Assembly (NCBI GenBank): GCA_030765055.1
Contig: CM060955.1
Location: forward strand, 96,564,647 to 96,628,646
Source of the DNA: Mantis religiosa
Lineage: Eukaryota; Arthropoda; Insecta; Mantodea; Mantidae
Reading direction: 5' to 3'
Length of the DNA: 64,000 nt
The notes below the pieces were generated by a model that was not told the DNA's origin, searched no databases, and worked only from the letters and a program-made list of their open reading frames with translations. This document shows, in pieces, positions 56,100 through 64,000 of the stretch; positions within the stretch are counted from its first letter, which is position 1; every line of letters begins with the position of its first letter. The position numbers were made by a program, and so were the translations under genes.

Positions 56100-56165
56100 T
56101 AAGTTTATCATCCTTCAGTCAGTTAGGTCACATCAGACAACAAATAAAATGTGTGAAACGGTAAT
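56100..56165 (-). mobile_element. S1 SINE, 3'-end fragment
   Basis: TAAGTTTATCATCCTTCAGT, then GGTCACATCAGACAACAAAT and AAATGTGTGAAACGG match the S1 3' end. It is diverged and the head is missing. Confidence 0.55.
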
Positions 56166-56189
56166 GAAATAAGCTTGAAAGATCCACAA

Positions 56190-56345
56190 ATGCTTACCAG
56201 CTGAGGCTGTCACGAGCACATCACGAAACTAGTACTGGAGAATTCATCAATTAAAAACAGATAAGTGCTGTTTGTTACAAATTATTGTAATATTTGTATT
56301 GCTGCACTGTTAGTAGCTTAAATTTTTTAAAATAAAAATCAAAGT
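56190..56345 (+). mobile_element. Penelope-like terminal fragment with hammerhead layout (family C)
   Basis: CCAG (56197-56200), CTGAGGC, then GAAA (56225-56228), C-TA-G, GTA|CTGG: stem I CCAG/CTGG and the cleavage triplet fit a hammerhead, but the A9 position is C and stem II is poor. The tail GTAATATTTGTATTGCTGCA resembles the 3970 tail (TTTGTATGGCTTCACTATT). Confidence 0.45.
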
Positions 56346-56474
56346 TATCCAGCATGCATGTTTTCAGGATAAGCCTATCCAATGTTAAGTAAGCTTCATT
56401 CTTGCATATATAGAAAAGGTAAATTGCAAAACAGAGCAAATATCATTAAGAAGAGTAACAAATGTGCAGTGAAA

Positions 56475-56575
56475 ACTATTTGTAGTTGGTTTTTAACACT
56501 CCAACACTTACATTTTTATTTTTTGAAGGACTTGTTTTGGGAGCTGTTGCTTCCATTTTCAACCTGGAAGGTCTG
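56475..56575 (-). mobile_element. Penelope family B fragment
   Basis: AACTATTTGTAGTTGGTTTT, ACACTTACATTTTTATTTTT, GAAGGACTTG and TTGCTTCCATTTTCAACC match the left arm of family B. Only one arm is present. Confidence 0.6.
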
Positions 56576-56950
56576 TTTGCCTGTTCAAATATAATTCCGG
56601 TTTTGAAGAAATGGAGTGTTCATGCATTTCTTTATGTTTATCTGGTCACCCTTATCTAATTCTAGAATATTCAGCTATCTTTATATTTGGAGTAAAGGAT
56701 TAAGAATATAAATATTAAAAGCACGAAAGGATATACTAAAGTTATTATATATTTCAGAGTATTAAATGTTTTTCCAAATGTTTTTCTATCTTCTATTGCT
56801 CAGTGTAACTGTCAAACATTTTCATTTGTTGAGATATTTTTTGAGGACAATTATTGTACCTTCAGTTTTAACCACTTTGTAAGAGTTTTATTTAAAATAA
56901 GAGCCAATTCTTTTTTCAAGAGCTACATATTCCAGTTAATGTTTGCTTAC

Positions 56951-56992
56951 TTGGCTGTGCTTCTGCTGGAGGTTCCTCCTGTGGTGCAGCAG
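56951..56992 (-). CDS. Clc: clathrin light chain, 42-nt microexon
   Basis: Encodes (A)AAPQEEPPAEAQP(K) between phase-1 borders. The donor CCAA|GTAAGC is strong. The acceptor TTTTGACATGCAAG is unusually poor in pyrimidines, which fits regulated use. The frame joins GAGAGTG| (57110) to |CTGCTGCA and CCAA| to |AGCTTTTT. The peptide is acidic and proline-rich like the variable region before the heavy-chain-binding helix. No family motif proves it; the splice logic and frame are the evidence. Confidence 0.75.
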
Positions 56993-57109
56993 CTTGCATG
57001 TCAAAATAAACATTTTTTTAGCTTCATTATCTGCTTAATAATAAAGGCTAAGCTTACGGACATGCACAAAAAAAAAACAGAAATATAACTAGAGCAGGCA
57101 CAGACTTAC

Positions 57110-57154
57110 CACTCTCAGATTCTGCCATTTCCTGCTCTTCTGGTGAACCACCTT
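57110..57154 (-). CDS. Clc: clathrin light chain, 45-nt microexon
   Basis: Encodes (E)GGSPEEQEMAESES(A), acidic. The acceptor CTCTATTCAG ends at 57155 and the donor is AGTG|GTAAGT. It is 117 bp upstream of the 42-nt exon and again phase 1 on both sides. The N-terminal exon with the conserved light chain start was not found between here and 64000, so it probably lies beyond the window. The acidic character agrees with the N-terminal half of light chains. Confidence 0.78.
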
Positions 57155-58165
57155 CTGAATAGAGATAATGCAACAGTAAGCAAACAAATAATTTCAACTA
57201 TGCATGCTAAGTATAAATTATTGGTTCAAGACAAAACTCAGATGCAATAAGCCTTTCACCATTATGCAAGACACAATGAAACTTCAGTTAAGTTTTATTA
57301 CAAATTGCAATGGTGCATTAATTGTCCCTTATTTGTATCATCTTTTCCTTTCTCAAATTTTGTTTCTCAGAATGAGATCTAAACTGCTGCATGACTGCTA
57401 AACACAGTGTATGTTCATACCATAGCAAACAGTACAATTTGTATACTTTAAATAGTGCTGCTACTGTTCTGTGACGGAAAAATAATCTACTCTGCAAAAT
57501 ATAAACCAAGCAGGTAAAAATATGAAACGAATTAGCCAAAAAGCAAGTTTCCCCTCATGACTACTTTCGTATAAAATTGTGCAACATTTCAGGATTTTTA
57601 GGAGTACAGCATGGCTTCTTTGAATCTTGTGTTTCTTCTACCATTACCCATGAGGTTTAACTTGGCACAGCTTTCTGCTAACTTGAGGATGGGTAAAAGT
57701 AAATCAGCTGATTGAACAAAAGAACCCTGCCTATGCCAGTGGTGGATAGTATCCGTCTATAGACTTCAGCATTACAGTGGGTCCTAATTTTTGCAATACT
57801 TCCATTTTATTATATTTCAGTTAGTTCGAAAATACAAGTGATGGAAGAGCACATTATATTACTTCCACATTTAATTATTTGTATTCTTATTATAACTTAG
57901 CAATTTATTAAGTTGGCATAGGAACAAAAAGTAAACCAAAGAATATTGCATTTAAACATCCATTTTTTCCTAAAGGAATATGAGGCACTGAAAAACAGTA
58001 GACCAACAATATCAGTTGTAAATGTAATGGACAACGTTGCTGCAACTAGTGTACCCTGCCTTGCAATGTATAGAGTAATTGATGAGAAAAATGATGATGC
58101 TTAGGAACAAAGTACAGAACACCTGGAAAGAAATGGCATAGAGACACATAGTAAAACAAGTACAA
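57155..58165. other. clathrin light chain intron stretch, nothing recognised
   Basis: No upstream light chain exon or element recognised on the - strand here. Confidence 0.4.
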
Positions 58166-58169
58166 TTTG

Positions 58170-58490
58170 TTTACTTCAGCTGTTAAGAGGAAAATTTATT
58201 CCTCACATTCTTAGATGCTATTCCTAGTTTGTTGGATATCCATAAAATTTTGCTACAAAAAACGTTAACTGAAAGCAGCATCTGAACATTAAGAAAAATC
58301 CTAAAAGGGCTTCAATTTCAATACATAATCATGGTTGGAATTTTTTTTGTGGAAAAACCAGATATAGTGGCAAAGATTTCATTTTCTAAGAAAAATAATT
58401 TTTTTAAGAGCTAATGGATGCCCTATCATTTATCTTGATGAAACACTAATAACCATACAAAAAAAACTGTGAAAGTGTTTAAAATCTTAT
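58170..58490 (+). pseudogene. IS630/Tc1-related DDE transposase, middle fragment
   Basis: Across shifting + frames: STLRKILK-like TLRKILKGLQFQY (58288-58325), NHGWNFFCGKTRYSG/VEKPDIVAKISF and IYLDE-like FILMKH (58430). It aligns with TSLRKIVKTLGFRYK ... LLEKPNICVWRCRF ... RIDET of the transposase at 45-46.7 kb. The remainder is missing. Confidence 0.5.
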
Positions 58491-58624
58491 GGTAACAATG
58501 ACATACCTCTAAATAAACTGTTAGGAAAGAAAGATTTATAACAATGCATGCAAATACATGAGCAGGATTAATTTCAAATTTTCTTCTTTGTTTCCAGTCT
58601 TAAGAAAACAGTTATCAGGACAAA

Positions 58625-59955
58625 ATGAATGCCTCATATTTTGAAGGTCTGTTTACCCACATTCTTCCAAATTCTATAATCATCAAACCAGCACTCCTCT
58701 ATGGAAGCGAGGTGATACTTACAGCAAGTCAAAGCAAACTAACACAACTTGAAACATTACAGAACCAAGCACTCAGACTAATAATGGGAGCAGTCAAATC
58801 AACACCAATTAATGCAATGCAAATTGCTACAAATAACTTGCCAATTAAATGTGAAATGGAAAAACAGAATCTCCTCCTAAATGAAAAACTACAAAGGCTC
58901 CCCTTTAATACTCACTGGAAGAACTACAAAAGCAGAGAAAGGACCTTAAAAACACAAGGATTTATGCAGAAAGCCTATAACCTACAGAGAATATACAAAC
59001 TTGAAGAGACAAACAAAATTGAACATCTCCCACTTCCAATCTGCCCTCTATCACAACCTTAAATAGAGTAAACCTTCTGCAAAATATAGAGTCAAAAAGG
59101 GATGTAAGTGCAGAAACACTTAAAATGCTAGCTCTAGAAACAATTGAAACTTATTATCCACAAGACTCATGGCTACACATATACCCCTATTTGACAAAGA
59201 AAGTAATGTTGGAGCAGGAATACATAGTAAAATATTCAACTTTTACATTGTTTGAGCACACTAACAACCCACTATGATGGAGAATTAGAAGCAATCAACA
59301 CCTCGCTGAAACAACTCTTCAACCATGTGAACTCTTTCTCTAAAGCAGTGATTCTAAGCGATTCTAAATCAGCACTTCAAGCCCTATCCTCCCTGTACCC
59401 TAACAATTATAGAATACTTGAAATTTATAGTTCATTATGAATACTACAAGGTCTAAAAAAGAAATACACTTCCAGTGGATTCCATCCCACTGTGGAATTA
59501 CAGGCAATGAAATAGATTCCTTGGCAAAAAATGGAACACAAATAAAACAAAGCTGCCAACAAAAAACCTCATTCCACACATCAAAACTACATATAAACAA
59601 TAGAATCAACTTATTCTGGAAAGATGAATGCAAAGAAAAAAAGTACCAACAAGCAATGGAAAATTCTACTAGGAAGTAATAATCCCATCCCAGACTACCC
59701 AAGAAGCAGTACTGTTGCCATCTTCCGACTGACTATTGGCCACGACTGTTTGGCTGCTCATCTGCACAGAATTAATATTTTTGAATCCCCGACCTGCACA
59801 CTGTGTAGGGACCCAAACTCATTGATGGACGGAGATCATCTGCTCCAGTATAGAGCCCTGACAAAAACAGATGGAGAACTGACAGCACAACTAGTCACAC
59901 GTTATTGGGAGGCCAGAAGGAAAATGGAAATTCTCCAACTCCATGAGCATTAGCA
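58625..59955 (+). pseudogene. non-LTR retrotransposon 3' part with RNase H (I-like)
   Basis: After a reverse-transcriptase end (KPALLYGSEVILTASQSKLT, LQNQALRLIMGAVKSTP), frames 59252-59680 carry an RNase H domain: DGELEAINTSLKQL, AVILSDSKSALQAL and QWIPSHCGITGNEIDSLAK (D/E, D, H/D blocks). The end (59700-59953) has FRLTIGHDCLAAHLHRINIF and CTLCRDPNSLMDGDHLL, the Cys-containing C-terminal motif. RNase H after the RT points to the I group of LINEs. It is 5'-truncated with at least three frameshifts; CAACCAACCAACC follows the last stop. Confidence 0.8.
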
Positions 59956-60857
59956 ACCAACCAACCATAATCATTATGGATAACATGCCATATTATATCA
60001 TTATATAACACAAAGCTGCAACATAGGCATCCAAGAAAATAAAGATACACATGTGGTTAAAAAAATTTAACACTCAATTTGATGCAAAAGCAACTAAATG
60101 AATGCTATATGTAACTATCCAACTAAACAGTCAGTTTTAAAAAGTTTGAACTGGATACAATTACAGAGCTCCATGGATATCCATCAGCCAAAATATTACC
60201 GTCAGTTGAATGCAACCTAACACATTTGGGCACAAGTAAAGGATCATATTGCTAAGTATAATCTATTTAACAAAATTAGCCTAAAATCATGTTTTGAAAG
60301 TGCATTACATAATAAACACAGATAACTGGTGAAAGCTTGTGCACATGTAGGAAAACGAACACCTTCGTCAGGAGTAGGATGCATTGATCAATCTACTTAC
60401 TGATCAATTTATTAGTTTAGAGGCAGATTTTAAGGTTGAAGATATAACCAAAGTAGATGAAGCTGAGGAAGAGAAGGGGCTCGTCACTGAACATTCGAAA
60501 GGCAAATATCCACTACTCTCATCCCCCTAACCAAGGTCCGTTCTAATGAATAGGTGTTCTCTCTTAAATGGTTGTGCCAAGTACATAGATCAGAAATTAT
60601 TTTAATTGTACACCTGTTAATGTTTATTTTGAATATGAATACACTAAAACACTTCTATAAAAAGGTGCTAAAGAACAAATTTGTTTTAACTGTAACCTCA
60701 CTGATTTATCTCTTAACTGCAAACTGCAGTGTTTTTGTTTATAAAAAAAAAAAAAAAGGTTGCTTCTTTAGAACGCCACAATTTCTTATTCTTAACTACC
60801 ATCACATTTTGCAGTCACATCATAAATTACAATTCACTATAACAAACATCTGAGGCA
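59956..60857. other. clathrin light chain intron stretch, nothing recognised
   Basis: Contains an A-run at about 60742-60757. No gene or element recognised. Confidence 0.35.
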
Positions 60858-60861
60858 TTAA

Positions 60862-62289
60862 CCCTTTCACCAACATGGACATCATATGGCGTCCAAGTTA
60901 AAATGCCCCAAACCGATATGGACGTATATAGACGTCCTGCGCATACATGCATTTATGCTCATTTAACGCCAATTATTTTAATCTTCCTATTTTACAGTAA
61001 ACTTAAATTAATGCTATAAGGGATGTAAACGTATCCTTGAAGGTTTCTTTTTGAATTGTACACCTCCAAACCTGGATAAACACCCAAGAGCACATCTGCA
61101 GATTCACGCCAAATAATGTTGGTTTCCTTGTGAACTTCTTTTTCGCAACACACTAGACATTTTCGAAATGGTTACAACTTATTTGGTTGTGGGTGTTATC
61201 CTTTTAGGAAAGTGTTTTCTCAAGTATGAGGGGTGATGTGGTGAATTACTTACTCCCCAGTATAAAGAGGCCTCTGAGTATTATAGTACTCAATTAGGTT
61301 ACAAGCTATTTATACGCGCAAGTACAGGTAGGTGAATGTCTTGAATGAATTTACAGCTCTGAAAATTACTAAACAATTGTGCATGGTTACATCCAGTGGT
61401 ATAAAAATACTTTTTTTACCATTTAACTGTTTTTCGTAAAGAGGGATAGCTATTAATAGCTGATCCGCATCACCCATATTTGACCCATGACCCGCCATTT
61501 CCCCCAAACAATGGAGTAGCTCACATGCCATCTGTAGACCAGTACATGTCACTGCTACCTATATCCTAAACATCTCCTTCATAATTGCACAACAAATCTT
61601 CCAGATTTTCTACAGTAATATCAGAAGCATACGCAAACTAATTTATTTGCTACATTACAGGATAAGCCATGGTTAACAATGAAATTTAACAATTTCAAAT
61701 GTGCTATTCATTTAGCTCTTGATAGCTATAAGAAATCACTCTGAACACAGAGAGAGTATAAATAGCTAAAATACTGAGCAAAAACCGCTGCATAAGGCAA
61801 CCAGAAACCCTGGTTGAGAAACACTAATAACAGATGCTGACAGAGTTTTCTTTCCAGCATGTGACTGTAATGCAACATATACTCATATGATTATTGCTTG
61901 GTATAGCATAAATAAACTAAAATCTAAAACCTTGAACCGGAGAAGTCGCTTACTTAGCTATACATACATTCATTCGTATACACACAAAACAAAATGATTC
62001 AAATATTAGGCGCGCTCTGCACAAAGAATCGCTTTTGCTACAGTGAAACAAAGTAGTGAAATTTCAACGATTTATTAATGTAGTCTCTACTTTTTTGTTA
62101 CTGTAGATGTATACCGCCTTTAATGTGTTTCAAACCAGTTTTTGTTTCGTTTAAGTAACTTAATACGGAAGATACGGAACTGTATTTATGATGCATTTTT
62201 ACAGCATTTAACAATTGAAATGTCTTGTTCTGTTTATTACGTATCCGTTTCTGGCCCCTGAAGGGTTTAAATGGCCTTCAGCGAAGCGG
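60862..62289 (-). mobile_element. piggyBac-type element, internally deleted, copy 2 (inverted)
   Basis: TTAA at 60858-60861 and 62290-62293 border 1428 bp that match copy 1 in reverse: CCCTTTCACCAACATGG at the low end, and on the - strand CCGCTTCGCTGAAGG at the other. It carries the same N-terminal piece (61552-61310: GDADQLLIAIPLYEK ... FRAVNSFKTFTYL) and the decayed cysteine-rich domain (61240-61030). It lacks the roughly 150 bp present in copy 1. Confidence 0.85.
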
Positions 62290-62293
62290 TTAA

Positions 62294-63526
62294 GCATACT
62301 ATCATTTACATTTTTGGCATAAATGATAAGGTGTATGAACATACTGTCACGGTAAAGGGCATTTAAGTTTCGGTGCAAATAGATGGATAGGTTTCACGTA
62401 GATAACGAACGTGTGTAAACAGATAGTGCCGGCAGGCAAGATGAGTCAAAGGCCTCGCCGGGTAGATTAAGTTACGTTTGTGGAAGGTGATAAAATGTTC
62501 GAACTATGTAACTAGATGCCTTGTTTCCAGAAAGTTCTAGTGATTGACAGAACAGTCTGGTAATCATGAATGGAGATATAAAAGGGATTGTGACATGCTA
62601 GCAGGACAGTTGTGAAATGAGAGATAGCCAGCTGTGTTGTTGTAACGAGAGCTAAAGATGTAATCTGCTTGTTATTGTGATTGACCTTGTAAGACTGTAT
62701 ATGTGATTTAATGTTCTTACGTGAGAATTGAATAGTGTATTTCGACAAAAATAAAGGAGATTTTTAGTTTCTGCAACTCGGCCTTTTAATTCTATGAACC
62801 CACAAAGTTACAATACTATTATGTTTATTGAGCATTGAAGTCATTAAAGATGTATTTAAATGTATAAATGATTAAGGGGAAGGGGAAATTATGACTATCT
62901 CAAGGACCTTAGGTCACCTTCAACTTTGTGACATCTACTGCTTTATAAGCATGAACCTTGTAATATGTGATTACTATTTGGCAAGTACAGCTTCATAAAA
63001 TTTAAGTTATTTTATTAACATTTTGATTTGTTAGTAACTTGGTGAAAAAAGAAGAAGATAAACTTGCTCTTTAATATTTATGGCTTTGTATTATTTACAC
63101 TACTAAGATATTCGTCTCTTAAAAGCAAGGTTTGTAACTTCATTAGTGCCAACAATGCTATAGACACCATGCAAATGAACCTAATAATGTTGACTAAGGT
63201 ACCTAATATATAACCTAATGATCAATTAGTTACAAACCTACCTTACCTCAAAGCAAATAGATTATATCCCTTCCATCACGTGCATGCAAACCATGTGTTA
63301 GCTGGTGATGTGATGTGTTGTCATTGTGTTTTCAAAATAGGAGTTGGATAAGAATTGCATATGCCAGAGATACAGTATGAGAGTTATAGTCTTCAAGTTG
63401 CTTGCAGAGAATATGAATTGCCTTACAGAACAAGTGTAGTGGTGGATAAAAGCTTGCAGATGCCAAAATGTAGCAGACATGTGTCAGCCAAATTATCCTA
63501 ATGTCGGTGAAGAAGTGCATGCTGCT
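62294..63526. other. clathrin light chain intron stretch, nothing recognised
   Basis: No light chain first exon, tRNA-like head or coding domain recognised. Confidence 0.35.
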
Positions 63527-63660
63527 GGCCCCATATCTCATTCGGTAGAGCACCTGCTTGCCATGCTAGGCGTCCTAGGTTCGATTTCTGGTAGTGGGGG
63601 TGGGGATTTTTCTCCAACCAAGATAATTCATCTTCCCCAGAGTCTGGAAGTATGATTGAG
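63527..63660 (+). mobile_element. tRNA-derived SINE (S4) with clear tRNA-like head
   Basis: 63527-63599 folds like a tRNA: GGCCCCA acceptor side, A box CTCATTCGGTAGAGCACC, anticodon-loop-like TTGCCAT, B box GGTTCGATTT, ending GTAGTGGGG. The unrelated body (CAACCAAGATAATTCATCTT...) follows without a CCA end or T-run terminator, so I call it a SINE rather than a tRNA gene. Confidence 0.65.
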
Positions 63661-64000
63661 AGTGCAAATGCGTGCGTGATCTAATGATTAAAACCCAAGG
63701 AATACAAGTTAACACCTTCGATATGTTCCAAAGGAGAACGGCTGCTGATATGACCATTGCAGTTAAAGGTGGGGTATAAATGGAAGAAAAAAGGTGCATG
63801 CTCTCGCCATGATATGGTACAATGATCAGCATCATAAGATTCATGAGCTGGCCCGATACACTGAATTACAGCATACAATTGTGCTTCACATTCTAAAGCA
63901 AAACAATAAAGTGGACATAAATTGCTTCCTGCTAGGTTCTGCACGTAACCACTTGGAAAACTATGGGCGCAAACAAAAGGCTTTCTTACATGCTATCATC

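Noticed and set aside
57155..64000. First exon of the clathrin light chain gene
   Set aside because: I looked for the conserved light chain N-terminal block on the - strand and did not find it; it is probably outside the window.

Overview
The window is animal nuclear DNA: AT-rich, with spliced genes, multi-kilobase introns and very dense interspersed repeats. The mix of repeats suggests an arthropod, most likely a large-genome insect: Penelope-like elements with a GIY-YIG endonuclease, mariner, piggyBac, pogo and hAT relics, a non-LTR element with RNase H, and several tRNA-derived SINE families. The species cannot be fixed from the sequence.

Two host genes meet tail to tail. On the + strand are the last three exons of an AMN1 homologue (leucine-rich repeat protein): 741-955, 9016-9181 and 27002-27075, with a poly(A) signal at 27148-27153. 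On the - strand are the last five exons of a clathrin light chain gene: 57154-57110, 56992-56951, 53817-53716, 37296-37185 and 27489-27309 (stop). All junctions keep frame. The 5' exons of AMN1 lie before position 1; the first exon(s) of the light chain gene were not found and probably lie beyond 64000. The two stop codons are only 233 bp apart, so the 3' UTRs may overlap.

Almost everything else is intronic repeat. 1.5-3.2 kb: deleted piggyBac copy. 3.6-4.8 kb: Penelope relic. 5.0-7.3 kb: two mariner relics. 7.3-8.75 kb: foldback cluster of one SINE family (S2). 10.1-11.75 kb: pogo-like transposase relic. 16.3-17.3 kb: mariner-like relic. 18.4-25.5 kb: S2 plus several Penelope insertions. 27.7-30.0 kb: pogo-type element with TA duplication and nested insertions. 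31-40 kb: SINEs, Penelope hairpins and a 5'-truncated LINE with an (ATT)n tail. 40.4-50.2 kb: one reverse-oriented LINE cut into pieces by at least six later insertions. 50.4-53.5 kb: hAT element. 58.2-60 kb: DDE fragment and an RNase H LINE. 60.9-62.3 kb: second piggyBac copy, inverted relative to the first. 63.5 kb: another tRNA-like SINE.

The most interesting signal is a set of about fifteen palindromic Penelope-like insertions from several sequence families. They run from 97 bp to 1.26 kb. Nearly all are flanked by 8-16 bp target-site duplications and most have one asymmetric tail. Most lack coding capacity. At least two carry a complete-looking minimal hammerhead ribozyme core, at 44693-44733 (+) and 53258-53215 (-). 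Several others carry degraded versions at the same place in the element.
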